Assembly (NCBI GenBank): GCA_036383255.1
Contig: DASVOS010000004.1
Span: 1 to 64,000, forward strand
DNA from: Gammaproteobacteria bacterium
GTDB lineage: Bacteria; Pseudomonadota; Gammaproteobacteria; Natronospirales; REEB76
Direction of reading: 5' to 3'
DNA: 64,000 nucleotides
Part shown: positions 24,244-34,396 of the stretch, one piece after another
How the letters are laid out: every line of letters begins with the position of its first letter
Numbering within the stretch: the stretch's first letter is position 1
Notes under the pieces: model-generated
Databases searched by the model: none
The model's input: the letters and a program-made list of their open reading frames with translations, nothing else
Told to the model about the DNA's origin: nothing
Translations under genes and position numbers: made by a program

Positions 24244-25905
24244 TTAGTGCACTTCCGCCGTGCCGATGCCCCTCGGGTCAGAAGCCGCAACCACCTTCCC
24301 TGACTTGTAGTCCCAGGTGATGGCCTGCATGTTGCCCCAGCTGCCATGGTCGGCGAGGCTGTAGCCCATCTTCTGCAGCGCCGAGACCTCCGCATCGCTG
24401 AGCGCGCCGTGCTCGTACTCCACCTGGTCCGGCAGGTATTGGTGGTGGAAGCGCGGCAGGGACACGATGTCCTTGGCGTCGCCGCCGTCGTAGAAGTCCA
24501 GCGCGCCCAAGAGCACCATGGTGATGATGCGGCTGCCGCCGGGGGTACCCAAGATGGCGACGCCGTCCTTGGTCTCCAGGAAGCTCGGCGTCATGCTGGA
24601 GAGCGGACGCTTGTGGGGCGCGATGGCGTTGGCGGAGTTGCCGACCAGGCCGTAGCCGTTGGGCGTGCCGGGCTTGGAGGAGAAGTCGTCCATCTCGTCG
24701 TTCAGTACCACGCCGGTGCCCGGCGCCATGAAGCTGGAGCCGAAGCTGAAGTTCACCGTCACGGTACCGGAGACGCGGTTGCCGTCCTTGTCCAGCACCG
24801 AGTAGTGGGTGGTATTGTTGCCGAGCTGCGGCATGCTCACGGAGGTGAGCGCACTGGAGGGTGTGACCTTGTCCGGCAGGATGGTGGCGCGCAGGCCCGC
24901 GGCGTAGTCCGGGCTCATGAGCAGGCGCAGCGGCATCTGCACGAAGTCCGGGTCGCCGAGGTAATCGGCGCGGTCGTGGTAGGCGTAGCGCATGGCCTCG
25001 AGGACATAGTGGTCACGCGCGGTGCGGTCCAGGTGCCCCAGGTCATAGCCCGCGAGGATGTTGAGGATCTCGATCAGCACCACGCCGCCGGAGGACGGCG
25101 GCGGCGGCGAAACCACGTGCATGCCGTGGTAGTCGCCCACGAGCGGCTTGCGCTCCACCACCTTGTATCCCTTCAGGTCATCCAGGCTCCAGATGCCGCC
25201 GGCCGCGCGCACGCCATCCACCATCTGTCGTGCACGCTTGCCCTGGTAGAAACCCGCATCGCCGTCCTTCGCCAGGAGCTCGAAGGTCTCAGCGAGGTCG
25301 GGCTGCTTCAGCAGCCAGCCCACCGCCGGCACCTCACCGTCGTCCAGGAACACCGCCGCGGCGGCGGGCCAGCGCTTGAGCACGTCCTGCTTGCCCTGCA
25401 ACCGGTCATGGAAACGCTGGTCCAGGGGGAAACCCTCCCGCGCGAGCTTGATGGCGGGCGCGAGGTCCGCGGCGAGGCCGAGCTTGCCGTACTTCTTGGC
25501 CATGTAGACCAGCGCCGCCGGCATGCCGGGGATGGCGGCGGAGAGCGGGCCGTCCATGGAGGCACGCGGGATGACGTCGCCATCCTTGTCCTGGTACATC
25601 TTCTCGCTGGCGGCGCCCGGCGCGCACTCGCGCCCGTCCACCAGGGTCTCGAAACCGTCGCTGTCCCGGTGCAGCAGCCACAGGCCGCCGCCGCCGATGC
25701 CGGAGCTGTAGGGCTCCACCACCGAGAGCGCCGCGCTCACGGCCACCGCCGCGTCGAAGGCGTTGCCTCCCTGCGCCAGGATCTCCATGCCGGCGCGGGT
25801 GGCGAGCGGATGGGCGCTGGCCACCGCCGCCTGGGGCGGCTTGGGGCCGGCGAAGGCCGGCAGCGCGACGAGGATGAGTGACAGCAGGGCGAGACGAATT
25901 TTCAT
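24244..25905 (-). CDS. ggt: Gamma-glutamyltransferase
   Basis: A 553-residue periplasmic N-terminal nucleophile hydrolase that cleaves or transfers the gamma-glutamyl group of glutathione. It has a signal peptide (MKIRLALLSLILVALPAFA), the large-subunit segment ASAHPLATRAGMEILAQGGNAFDAAVAVSAALSVVEPYSSGIGGGG, and the autocleavage site NNTTHYSV with the expected nucleophile Thr365. Late motifs GSSFMAPGTGVVLNDEMDDFS and LGTPGGSRI are conserved. Single gene, convergent with the B12 operon; a 128-bp repeat lies just upstream of its start. Confidence 0.95.
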   Translation of the reverse strand: MKIRLALLSLILVALPAFAGPKPPQAAVASAHPLATRAGMEILAQGGNAFDAAVAVSAALSVVEPYSSGIGGGGLWLLHRDSDGFETLVDGRECAPGAASEKMYQDKDGDVIPRASMDGPLSAAIPGMPAALVYMAKKYGKLGLAADLAPAIKLAREGFPLDQRFHDRLQGKQDVLKRWPAAAAVFLDDGEVPAVGWLLKQPDLAETFELLAKDGDAGFYQGKRARQMVDGVRAAGGIWSLDDLKGYKVVERKPLVGDYHGMHVVSPPPPSSGGVVLIEILNILAGYDLGHLDRTARDHYVLEAMRYAYHDRADYLGDPDFVQMPLRLLMSPDYAAGLRATILPDKVTPSSALTSVSMPQLGNNTTHYSVLDKDGNRVSGTVTVNFSFGSSFMAPGTGVVLNDEMDDFSSKPGTPNGYGLVGNSANAIAPHKRPLSSMTPSFLETKDGVAILGTPGGSRIITMVLLGALDFYDGGDAKDIVSLPRFHHQYLPDQVEYEHGALSDAEVSALQKMGYSLADHGSWGNMQAITWDYKSGKVVAASDPRGIGTAEVH

Positions 25906-25939
25906 GACTTACCCGATAGTTGTAAGTTGACAAATTTCC

Positions 25940-26834
<895 letters not shown>

Positions 26835-27416
26835 TCAGGGCCCGGCTGACCACAGCGCATACGCGACGCGGCCTGCGCGGCTCGCGCGCAGCACGCGCCA
26901 TCCCTCCGGCGGCTGCACCTCGCGCTCCGCCGCGTGCTCCACGTACACGCAGGCACCGGGCTTGAGCCAGCCCTCGGCGAGACGCGCGCACACTGCCGGC
27001 AGCAGGTCCGCATCGAACGGCGGATCCAGGAACACGAGGTCGAAGGGTACGGGTTCACGTGCGAGCCAGACGAGCGCCTCGGCGTGTTCCACCGTGCCGC
27101 CCGCGGCGCCGAGCAGGGCGAGGTGCTCGCGGATCGCCGCCGCCGCCGCGCGCTCCTGGTCCACGAACACCACTTGGGCGGCGCCCCGCGACAGGGCCTC
27201 AAGGCCCAGCGCGCCGCTGCCGGCGAACAGGTCCAGGCAACGGGCGCCCTCCACCCGGCCCTGCAGCCAGTTGAACAGGGTCTCGCGCACACGGTCCGGG
27301 GAGGGGCGGATGCCGGGCAGGTCCGGGAAATGCAGCCTGCGCCGCCGCCATTGGCCGGCGATGATGCGGAACTCGTTGCGGTACCCCCGCCCGGGGTTGT
27401 GCCTGCTGGTGGGCAT
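26835..27416 (-). CDS. rsmD: 16S rRNA (guanine-966-N2)-methyltransferase
   Basis: A 193-residue SAM-dependent methyltransferase that modifies G966 in the small ribosomal subunit. The family start is RIIAGQWRRRRLHFPDLPGIRPSPDRVRETLFNWL, the SAM-binding motif LDLFAGSGALGLEALSRGA and the catalytic motif LDPPF. Head of the rsmD-coaD-ferredoxin run; 89 bases separate it from the divergent lipase gene, which interrupts the usual rsmD/ftsY neighbourhood. Confidence 0.94.
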   Translation of the reverse strand: MPTSRHNPGRGYRNEFRIIAGQWRRRRLHFPDLPGIRPSPDRVRETLFNWLQGRVEGARCLDLFAGSGALGLEALSRGAAQVVFVDQERAAAAAIREHLALLGAAGGTVEHAEALVWLAREPVPFDLVFLDPPFDADLLPAVCARLAEGWLKPGACVYVEHAAEREVQPPEGWRVLRASRAGRVAYALWSAGP

Positions 27417-27505
27417 TGGTGGGGGCCTGCCTAGGGGGTTGCCTGTCTTGCCAGTCCGAGGGAGGGCAGCGTACCCTAACCTTTCCGTTTGGGGAGAAAA
27501 AACCT

Positions 27506-29785
27506 GTGAAAATCCGCCGTCTTGCCGCGTTCCTCGCCGTCGTCGCGCCGCTGACCGCCTGCGTGTCCAGCAGCGACTCCACCACGCCCAGCCCGAACCC
27601 GAATGCTGGGTTCCAGGCCCGCTTCACGCCGCTCGGCGGCATGATGCCCTTCCCGAACGACCTGTACTTCAACGGCAGCACCGACGGCACGCTCAACATC
27701 CCGGGTGACACCGCGGTGAGCCAGAACGGCCCGCTGCTGGAGCTGAACCACCTGGACGGCTACGGCACCCAGTCCGACATCAACATCTACTTCACCGCCA
27801 AGGTGAAGGAGAGCACCCTCTCCGCTAACGTGTCCGTGTTCAAGGTGGACAGCGACGTCTCCACCAAGGCGGTGAAGACCACCGGCACGGTCACGAAGCT
27901 GCAGGAAGGCACCGACTACAGCGTCGGCCTCTCTCCCGGCATCGATGCCGGCGGCGAGATCGTCACCATCAAGCCGCTGCATCCGCTCGCGGCCAGCGCC
28001 ATCAACGGCAGCACGCCGGTGCCCGCCACCTACCTCGTGGTGGTCACGGACGGCGTCACCGACACCAGCGGCAAGCACGTGAGTGCGAGCGCGGACTATT
28101 CCGCGATCCTGCAGGCGGACCTGCCGGTGCTGACCGGCGGATCCATGGGCACCACAGGCAACGCGCAGCTCGACCAGGTCGCGCTGTTCACGCTGCCGCA
28201 GCTGGCGGTTGCTGCCCAGCAGGGTATCGATCCGAAGAAGATCGCCGTGAGCTTCAGTTTCAGCACCCAGTACGCGGGCGTGAGCCTCGCGCTGCTGGCA
28301 GCCCAAGCCCAGGCCACCACCCAGAGCGGCACCGCCATCGTGGATACGGGCCTGACCGTGTGCCAGGTGTTGGTGGCTGCCGGCCAGATGGCCGACGCCG
28401 CCACCTGCACCGCCTCGGTGCCTGGCGGTGACCTGGTGGAGGTCTTCGCCGGCGACGTGGCGCTGCCTTACTACCTCCCGATCCCGAACGCCGCGCATCC
28501 GACCGCGGCACTCACGGGCTCCTGGAAGAACGAGCTGAACGGCGGCGATACCGGCATCGGTGCCAGCTCTGCCAGCTTCCTGCCGCGCGAGACCCGCGCC
28601 CACAACGTGATCCCGATCCTGGTGGCCGTGCCCCTGGCGGGCAGCGGCTGCGCCATGCCCGGCAGCGGCTGGCCGGTAGCGATCTTCCAGCACGGCATCA
28701 CCCGCAACCGTGAGGACATGCTGGCGATCGCTTCGGCCCTCGCGGTGGGCGGTGCCCCGACCTTCTGCAATGCCGTGATGGCCATCGACCTGCCGCTGCA
28801 CGGCGTCACCGACAAGACCGATCCGTTCTACAAGAACCAGCTGTTCACCGGCACTGCGGCGGCGCCCCTGTTCACCGCTGCCGTGTCGGAACGCACCTTC
28901 GACATGGACCTGCAGGACAACGCCAGCGGCGCCTCCGGGGCGGACGGCGGCATCGACGGCTCCGGCGCCTGGTTCATCAACCTGAACAGTACCCTCACTT
29001 CCCGTGACAACCTGCGTGAGGGCGCAGCGGACCTCATCAACCTGGTGGCGACGCTGCCCAACCTGTCGGCGATCACGCCGCCCTCCACGGTCAACATCTT
29101 CGATGACAGCAAGGTGTTCTTCGTGGGCCACTCCCTGGGCGGCATCGTCGGCATCGATTTCCTCGGTGCGGACAGCGCCGCGGCCCAGTTGACCGCCACC
29201 GCCCCCAAGATATCGGCGGCGGTGCTCGCAGCGCCCGGCGGCCACATCGCCGAGCTCCTGCGCAAGTCGCCGACCTTCGGTCCGATCATCGACCAGGGCC
29301 TCGCCGAGCAGGGTCTGGTGCAGAACAGCCAGGCTTACTTCGATTTCTATTCCGAGGCCCAGGCGGTGGTGGAGGACGGCGACCCGGCCAACTACGCGGC
29401 TGCCGCGGCCGCCGGTCACCTGATCCACATGATCGAGGTGGTGGGTGGCGCCAATGCCTCCTCGCCGCCGGACACGGTGGTCCCGAACAGCGCTACCGAC
29501 GTGCTGATCGCACAGATGGGGATCACGACGCCGGTGAGCGCCCTCGGCAACAATGCCATCGCGGCGGGCGCTCCGACCCTGGCTCAGTTCACCACGGGCG
29601 ACCACGGCTCGATCCTCGACCCCACGCCGCCGGACGGCGTGGCCACTGCGGACAAGGCCGGGTTCGTGGCCGTCACCACCGAGATGCAGACGGAGACGGC
29701 GACCCTGTTCGTGACCACGCTGGCAGGCGCGCCTTCCACCGTGATCACCGACAACACGTTCCTCAGCACCACGCTGGTGAAGTGA
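27506..29785 (+). CDS. Surface lipoprotein lipase, VolA/Pla-1-cef-like
   Basis: A 759-residue lipoprotein with signal sequence and lipobox (AFLAVVAPLTAC, Cys19 or near). The N-terminal part (PFPNDLYFNGSTDGTLNIP, then an Ig-like region) and the C-terminal alpha/beta hydrolase domain resemble VolA and the Pla-1/cef extracellular lipases. The nucleophile elbow is VGHSLGG with Ser543, and an earlier PVAIFQHGITRNREDM holds the oxyanion segment. It probably hydrolyses phospholipid or lysophospholipid at the cell surface. The GTG at 27506, preceded by GGGGAG, is chosen because the signal peptide begins there. It is a stand-alone gene with its own terminator. Confidence 0.82.
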   Translation: MKIRRLAAFLAVVAPLTACVSSSDSTTPSPNPNAGFQARFTPLGGMMPFPNDLYFNGSTDGTLNIPGDTAVSQNGPLLELNHLDGYGTQSDINIYFTAKVKESTLSANVSVFKVDSDVSTKAVKTTGTVTKLQEGTDYSVGLSPGIDAGGEIVTIKPLHPLAASAINGSTPVPATYLVVVTDGVTDTSGKHVSASADYSAILQADLPVLTGGSMGTTGNAQLDQVALFTLPQLAVAAQQGIDPKKIAVSFSFSTQYAGVSLALLAAQAQATTQSGTAIVDTGLTVCQVLVAAGQMADAATCTASVPGGDLVEVFAGDVALPYYLPIPNAAHPTAALTGSWKNELNGGDTGIGASSASFLPRETRAHNVIPILVAVPLAGSGCAMPGSGWPVAIFQHGITRNREDMLAIASALAVGGAPTFCNAVMAIDLPLHGVTDKTDPFYKNQLFTGTAAAPLFTAAVSERTFDMDLQDNASGASGADGGIDGSGAWFINLNSTLTSRDNLREGAADLINLVATLPNLSAITPPSTVNIFDDSKVFFVGHSLGGIVGIDFLGADSAAAQLTATAPKISAAVLAAPGGHIAELLRKSPTFGPIIDQGLAEQGLVQNSQAYFDFYSEAQAVVEDGDPANYAAAAAAGHLIHMIEVVGGANASSPPDTVVPNSATDVLIAQMGITTPVSALGNNAIAAGAPTLAQFTTGDHGSILDPTPPDGVATADKAGFVAVTTEMQTETATLFVTTLAGAPSTVITDNTFLSTTLVK

Positions 29786-29798
29786 CATAGCGGAAATG

Positions 29799-29832
29799 AA
29801 AGGGGCGAGCCTCAGGGCTCGCCCCTTTTTCT
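29799..29832 (+). terminator. Intrinsic terminator after the lipase gene
   Basis: A 13-bp perfect stem AAAGGGGCGAGCC/GGCTCGCCCCTTT with loop TCAG (29799-29828), continuing into a T-run. Confidence 0.9.
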
Positions 29833-29887
29833 TGTCCGTCATCCACCGCTGCGTTAACCTGCCCGCCTGCCCCGGACGCTGCGACCC

Positions 29888-30790
29888 GTGACGCCATCCG
29901 ACTCCAAGCCCGGCCTCTTCGCCCGCCTCAAGTCCCGCCTCAATCGCGGCGTGGGCTGGCTCGCCTCCTTCGCGGGTCCCGTGGACGAGGCGCTGCTGGA
30001 GGAGCTGGAGACGCGCCTCATCACCGGCGACGTGGGCGTCGAAACCAGCCGGCAGATCATGGAGAAGTTCCGTGCGCAACGCCTGCCCGACGCGGCGGCG
30101 CTGAAGACCGCGCTGATAGAAGAACTCACGGCGTTGCTGGTGCCGGTGGCCCAGCCCTTGGCGATACCGGCGGGCCATAAGCCCTTCGTGCTATTGGCCT
30201 TGGGCGTGAACGGGGTGGGCAAGACCACGACGCTCGGCAAGCTCGCGCAGCGCTACAAGGCGAAGAAGCTCAGCGTGATGCTGGCAGCGGGTGATACCTT
30301 CCGCGCCGCCGCGGTGGAGCAGCTGCAGCTCTGGGGCTCCGCCCAAGGCGTGCCGGTCATCGCTCAAGGGCCCGGCGCGGACCCGGCGGCGGTGGCCCAC
30401 GATGCCTACCAGGCGGCCAAGTCGCGCGGCGCGGACCTGCTCATGGTGGACACCGCCGGGCGCCTGCACACCCAGGCCGGCCTCATGGACGAGCTCAAGA
30501 AGGTGAACCGGGTGCTGGGCAAGTTCGGCGACGGCGTGCCCCACGAGAAGCTGCTGGTGCTGGACGCGGGACTGGGCCAGAACGCGCTGCGCCAGATCGA
30601 GGAATTCCATGCGGCAGTGGGCGTCACCGGCCTCGCCGTCACCAAGCTGGACGGCACCGCCAAGGGCGGCGTGGTGCTGGCGGCCGCGGCCCGTTTCCAC
30701 ATCCCCATCCGCTTCATCGGCATCGGCGAGGCGGCGGAGGACCTTACGGAGTTCGATCCCAGGGCTTTCGCCGAAGCGCTGGTAGGATAA
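29888..30790 (+). CDS. ftsY: Signal recognition particle receptor
   Basis: A 300-residue SRP GTPase that docks ribosome-nascent chain complexes at the membrane. The N domain (FARLKSRLNRGVGWLASFAGPVDEALLEELETRLITGDVG) is followed by the NG GTPase with GVNGVGKTTTLGKLA, the insertion-box AAGDTFRAAAVEQL, DTAGRLHTQ and TKLDGTAKGG. It is much shorter than E. coli FtsY because the acidic A domain is missing, as in many bacteria. GTG start. ftsE follows after 4 bases, the conserved ftsYEX order. Confidence 0.95.
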   Translation: MTPSDSKPGLFARLKSRLNRGVGWLASFAGPVDEALLEELETRLITGDVGVETSRQIMEKFRAQRLPDAAALKTALIEELTALLVPVAQPLAIPAGHKPFVLLALGVNGVGKTTTLGKLAQRYKAKKLSVMLAAGDTFRAAAVEQLQLWGSAQGVPVIAQGPGADPAAVAHDAYQAAKSRGADLLMVDTAGRLHTQAGLMDELKKVNRVLGKFGDGVPHEKLLVLDAGLGQNALRQIEEFHAAVGVTGLAVTKLDGTAKGGVVLAAAARFHIPIRFIGIGEAAEDLTEFDPRAFAEALVG

Positions 30791-30794
30791 GCGG

Positions 30795-31475
30795 ATGATA
30801 AGTTTCCAAGGGGTGGGCAAGCGCTACGCCGGGGGCAACGAAGCCCTGGCCGAGGTCTCGTTCGACGTGGAGCGCGGCGAGATGGCCTTCCTCACCGGCC
30901 CTTCCGGCGCCGGCAAGAGCACGCTCCTGAAACTCGTGGCGTTGATAGAGCGGCCGAGCCGCGGCCAGATCGTGGTGAACGGCCAGAACCTCGCGGGCAT
31001 CAAGCGCCGCCAGCTGCCCTTCTACCGCCGCCAGATCGGCATGGTGTTCCAGGACCACAAGCTCCTGGACGACCGCAGCGTGTTCGACAACGTGGCGCTG
31101 CCGCTGGTCATCGCCGGCACCGACCTGCCGGAGATCCACAAGCGGGTGCGGGCAGCCCTGGACCTGGTGGGCCTCTTGCACAAGGAGCGGGCCTTGCCCA
31201 TGACGCTCTCCACCGGCGAGCAGCAGCGGGTGGGCATCGCCCGCGCCGTGGTGTACCGCCCGCCCATCCTCATCGCCGACGAGCCCACCGGCAACCTGGA
31301 CCCGGACCTTTCCCTCGAGATCATGCAACTCTTCAAGCGCATGAACCAGGTAGGGGTGACGGTGTTGGTGGCGAGCCACGACCGCGGCTTGGTGGAGCAG
31401 TTCGCGGCGCGCGTGTTCAACCTCAAGGGCGGCCACATCGCCGACACGGGGGAGGCCCATGGCATCGCCCCGTGA
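30795..31475 (+). CDS. ftsE: Cell division ATP-binding protein FtsE
   Basis: A 226-residue ABC ATPase which with FtsX controls septal peptidoglycan hydrolases through EnvC-type activators. Walker A is GPSGAGKST, the signature LSTGEQQR and Walker B ILIADEPTGNLDPD; the H-loop is ASHDRGLV. Note LSTGE rather than LSGGE, which is within family variation. It overlaps ftsX by 17 bases. Confidence 0.95.
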   Translation: MISFQGVGKRYAGGNEALAEVSFDVERGEMAFLTGPSGAGKSTLLKLVALIERPSRGQIVVNGQNLAGIKRRQLPFYRRQIGMVFQDHKLLDDRSVFDNVALPLVIAGTDLPEIHKRVRAALDLVGLLHKERALPMTLSTGEQQRVGIARAVVYRPPILIADEPTGNLDPDLSLEIMQLFKRMNQVGVTVLVASHDRGLVEQFAARVFNLKGGHIADTGEAHGIAP

Positions 31476-32421
31476 ACCCCGCGGCGCCGCCGCGGCGGGC
31501 CTGAAGGCTGGCCTCAGGGCCTGGGGCCGGGACCACGCGCGCGTGGCGGTCACGAGCCTGGGGCGCCTCTACCGCAACGCCGGGACCAGCCTCATGACCG
31601 CGGCGGTGATCGGCATCGCCCTCTCCCTGCCCGCCGCCATGCAGGTACTGGTGGGCAACGCGCGGCAAGTGAGCGGCTCCTGGGAAGGCGCGGCGCGGGT
31701 CTCGGTCTACCTCAAGGCGAACGTGAGCGACGCGGATGCCCAGGCCCTGGCCGCGAAGGTACGGCGTATGGACGGCGTGGACCAAGTGGACTACATCAGC
31801 GCAGACCAGGCGCTCGGGGAGTTCAAGAAACTCTCAGGCTTCGGCGACGCGGTGGCGGTCCTCGACAAGAACCCGCTGCCGGCGGTGCTGGTGGTGCGGC
31901 CCAAGGATGCAAACCCGGAGGCCGCCGAGGCCCTGCAGCATCAGCTCGCGGGCAACCCGGCGGTGGACCAGGTGCGCCTGGACCTGCAGTGGCTGCGGCG
32001 GCTCACCGCCATCCTGGACATCGTGCGCCGGGTCACGGACATCCTGGCCGCTCTCCTGGCCTTGGCCGTGATGTTCGTGGTGGGTAACACCATCCGCCTT
32101 GAGATCGGCGGGCGGCGCACCGAGATAGAAGTGAGCAAACTGCTGGGGGCCACGGATCCCTTCATCCGCCGCCCATTCCTCTACCACGGGGCTTGGTATG
32201 GCTTCGCCGGAGGGCTCATCGCCTGCATATTGGTGGCCCTGGCGGTGAGCCTCGTGGCAGCCCCAGTCAGCCGCCTGGCGGGGCTTTACGGCAGTGCTTA
32301 TGCACTCCAGGGCTTGGGGTTCCTGGGCGCCTTGGGGCTTATAGCCGGTGGAGCGGTGCTGGGCTGGATAGGCTCCTGGCTGGCTGTGGCCAGGCACCTG
32401 CGGGCTATCGAACCTAGCTGA
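31459..32421 (+). CDS. ftsX: Cell division permease-like protein FtsX
   Basis: A 320-residue inner-membrane protein with four membrane helices: one after a basic N-terminus (TSLMTAAVIGIALSLPAAMQVLV), then a periplasmic domain (about residues 70-190, AARVSVYLKANVSDADAQALAAKV start), then three C-terminal helices beginning at VTDILAALLALAVMFVVGNTIRLEI. The EIGGRRTEIEVSKLLGATDPFIRRPFLYHG coupling segment is characteristic. It passes the FtsE ATPase signal to the periplasm at the septum. Its end lies 57 bases before the CIRCE operator of rpoH. Confidence 0.94.
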   Translation: MASPREPRGAAAAGLKAGLRAWGRDHARVAVTSLGRLYRNAGTSLMTAAVIGIALSLPAAMQVLVGNARQVSGSWEGAARVSVYLKANVSDADAQALAAKVRRMDGVDQVDYISADQALGEFKKLSGFGDAVAVLDKNPLPAVLVVRPKDANPEAAEALQHQLAGNPAVDQVRLDLQWLRRLTAILDIVRRVTDILAALLALAVMFVVGNTIRLEIGGRRTEIEVSKLLGATDPFIRRPFLYHGAWYGFAGGLIACILVALAVSLVAAPVSRLAGLYGSAYALQGLGFLGALGLIAGGAVLGWIGSWLAVARHLRAIEPS

Positions 32422-32478
32422 ATATCCTTTCCGTAACAGATACTTACAGCGCCTCTTTCCATGGAACTTCTGACTGGG

Positions 32479-32505
32479 TTAGCACTCTAATCCGGCGAGT
32501 GCTAA
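32479..32505. promoter_or_regulatory. CIRCE element (HrcA operator) upstream of rpoH
   Basis: TTAGCACTC, nine bases, GAGTGCTAA: an exact match to the CIRCE consensus. It lies 28 bases before the rpoH start codon. HrcA normally binds this site to repress groESL or dnaK operons, so here it should repress synthesis of the heat-shock sigma factor. Confidence 0.93.
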
Positions 32506-32533
32506 TATGAAGTCCATGAAGAGGAGGCCCAAG

Positions 32534-33406
32534 ATGGCTACGAATACCGCCACTCTCGTCCCGGTCCGCCAGGAGCTGGCAGTCAGCCCCGTGGGCAGCC
32601 TGGATGCCTATGTCCAGGCCGTGCACGGTATCCCCGTGCTCACCCCGGAGCAGGAGAAGGAACTGGCCGTGCGCTTCCACGACGAACAGGACGTGGAGGC
32701 GGCCCGCCAGCTGGTGCTGCACCACCTGCGCTTCGTCGTGCACGTGGCCCGGGGCTACCTGGGCTACGGCCTGCCCCTGGGCGACCTCATCCAGGAAGGC
32801 AACATCGGCCTCATGAAGGCCGTGAAGCGCTTCGACCCCAAGGTGGGCGTGCGCCTCGTGTCCTTCGCCGTGCACTGGATCAAGGCCGAGATGCACGAAT
32901 ACATCCTGAAGAACTGGCGCATCGTGAAGGTGGCCACCACCAAGGCCCAGCGCAAGCTGTTCTTCAACCTGCGCAAGTCCAAGAAGCGCCTGGGCTGGCT
33001 GAACGCCGCCGAGGTGGAAGCCATCGCCAAGGACCTGAAGGTCTCGCCCGAGGAAGTGCTGGAGATGGAGTCGCGCCTGGCGGGCCAGGACATCGGCTTC
33101 GACCTCACTCCCGAGAGCGAGGATGAGGACAGCGTGAGCGTGGCGCCGGTGACTTACCTTGCGGACGAGGCGTCCGATCCGGCAGCGTCCATCGAGCGGC
33201 AGGACTTCGAGGACCGCAGCGAGGCGCGTCTCGAGCACGCCCTCACGGGCCTGGACGAGCGCAGCCGCCATATCCTGCAGCGACGCTGGCTGGACGAGGA
33301 CAAGGCCACGCTCCAGGAGCTGGCGGACAAGTACCACATCTCCGCGGAGCGGGTGCGCCAGCTCGAGAACAACGCCATCAAGAAGCTACGGACGGTGATG
33401 GCCTGA
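32534..33406 (+). CDS. rpoH: RNA polymerase heat-shock sigma factor (sigma-32)
   Basis: A 290-residue sigma factor. Region 2 carries [57 protein letters not shown], the RpoH box is [17 protein letters not shown] and region 4.2 ends with the helix-turn-helix [31 protein letters not shown]. The ATG at 32534 has AGGAGG 8 bases upstream; an ATG at 32507 inside the same frame is less likely. Control by CIRCE/HrcA is predicted from the operator just upstream. A partial second copy of its 3' end lies at 34397. Confidence 0.96.
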   Translation: MATNTATLVPVRQELAVSPVGSLDAYVQAVHGIPVLTPEQEKELAVRFHDEQDVEAARQLVLHHLRFVVHVARGYLGYGLPLGDLIQEGNIGLMKAVKRFDPKVGVRLVSFAVHWIKAEMHEYILKNWRIVKVATTKAQRKLFFNLRKSKKRLGWLNAAEVEAIAKDLKVSPEEVLEMESRLAGQDIGFDLTPESEDEDSVSVAPVTYLADEASDPAASIERQDFEDRSEARLEHALTGLDERSRHILQRRWLDEDKATLQELADKYHISAERVRQLENNAIKKLRTVMA

Positions 33407-33428
33407 CGTCCCGGAATATGGAACACTT

Positions 33429-33456
33429 AAAGCCCGGCTTCCGCCGGGCTTTTTGT
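33429..33456 (+). terminator. Intrinsic terminator after rpoH
   Basis: A 10-bp stem AAAGCCCGGC/GCCGGGCTTT with loop TTCC, followed by a T-run. Confidence 0.9.
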
Positions 33457-33477
33457 TATGTAGGAAAGGGGGATGTC

Positions 33478-34287
33478 ATGAAGAAACTGCATTACCTGTT
33501 GCTCGTCATACTATCGGCGCCCGCGCTGGCGGACCCCAGCATGACCCAACAGTACGAGACCCTGCGGCAGGGGTATTACCAGTTCGATCCGCACGCCTAC
33601 AAGAGCTTCACCTGCCATGTGTCCGCCAGCACCGTGAACGCATCAGTGGCTTACGTGAAGCAGATCCTGCTAGGCCATGAGGGTTCACTTCAGCTCAAGG
33701 AAGACGTGGACAGCTACAGCCTGACGGTGGATCCGGATAAGGGCCTGTCCATCCACAATCCCATAATGGACATCACGATGCTGAGCGAAGAAGGCCTCGC
33801 CGATCCCGCCCAGGTCAAGCAAGGCATCGCGGAAATGAAGGCCGGGTTCGACAAGCAAGTGCAGGGCGTGGACCAGATGATCTCTGGCTTGTTCAACGAA
33901 TACATGGACACCACGCCCGAACTCACCAGCGTGACCCACGACGGGAAAAAGTGGATCGTCCGCTACCGGCTGGGCGGGGTTGACACCACAGACACCATCG
34001 ACGGCCGCCGGACCCACCAGGAAGCCAACATCAACGGCACCAGCATCGTCTCGGATGCGGACTACGCGCCCCTGCCCGGCGGGAAGCTGACTGTTCAGGG
34101 CAGCAAGACGCGGATGACCCAGGGGCCCCAGCACTTCGACTCGAGCATGTCAGTGACCTATCAGAAACTGGGTTCCCTACAGGTCCCCGCAACCATGGTG
34201 AACAAGATCACCCTGAACATGCCCGGGGTCGCCCAATCCACTGCATCGACCACGATCGCGTTCCAGAATTGCAAGATCGTTAACTGA
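33478..34287 (+). CDS. Secreted protein of unknown function
   Basis: A 269-residue protein with a signal peptide ([18 protein letters not shown]) and no other membrane segment. The mature part has two cysteines far apart (SFTCHVSAS near residue 43 and FQNCKIVN at the C-terminus), which may form a disulfide, and mixed helix/strand content. I do not recognise the family. AAAGGGGG precedes the ATG at 33478. It sits between the two copies of rpoH 3' sequence, so it may have arrived with the rearrangement that duplicated that fragment. Confidence 0.7.
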   Translation: MKKLHYLLLVILSAPALADPSMTQQYETLRQGYYQFDPHAYKSFTCHVSASTVNASVAYVKQILLGHEGSLQLKEDVDSYSLTVDPDKGLSIHNPIMDITMLSEEGLADPAQVKQGIAEMKAGFDKQVQGVDQMISGLFNEYMDTTPELTSVTHDGKKWIVRYRLGGVDTTDTIDGRRTHQEANINGTSIVSDADYAPLPGGKLTVQGSKTRMTQGPQHFDSSMSVTYQKLGSLQVPATMVNKITLNMPGVAQSTASTTIAFQNCKIVN

Positions 34288-34305
34288 GAGGTACCTGTCC
34301 GAAGC

Positions 34306-34332
34306 AAAAGCCCAGCATGAGCCGGGCTTTTT
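34306..34332 (+). terminator. Intrinsic terminator
   Basis: AAAAGCCC/GGGCTTTT stem with one internal A-C mismatch and an inner GC/GC pair around loop ATGA, then T-rich sequence. It resembles the rpoH terminator at 33429. Confidence 0.75.
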
Positions 34333-34396
34333 CATTACTACTGGGGTCGGCGCGAGAGTCGAGATCCTAGAGCGGCATGACTTGAGCAAAGCACAT

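Noticed and set aside
27476..30178. 900-codon open frame on the minus strand opposite the lipase and ftsY
   Set aside because: It is an antisense shadow of high-GC genes with periodic third positions, is rich in R, G, H and A, and matches no fold; the plus-strand genes have clear motifs.
32460..32478. Sigma-54 or sigma-32 promoter before rpoH
   Set aside because: TGGAAC and nearby bases do not show the needed spacing or second element; only the CIRCE site is convincing.
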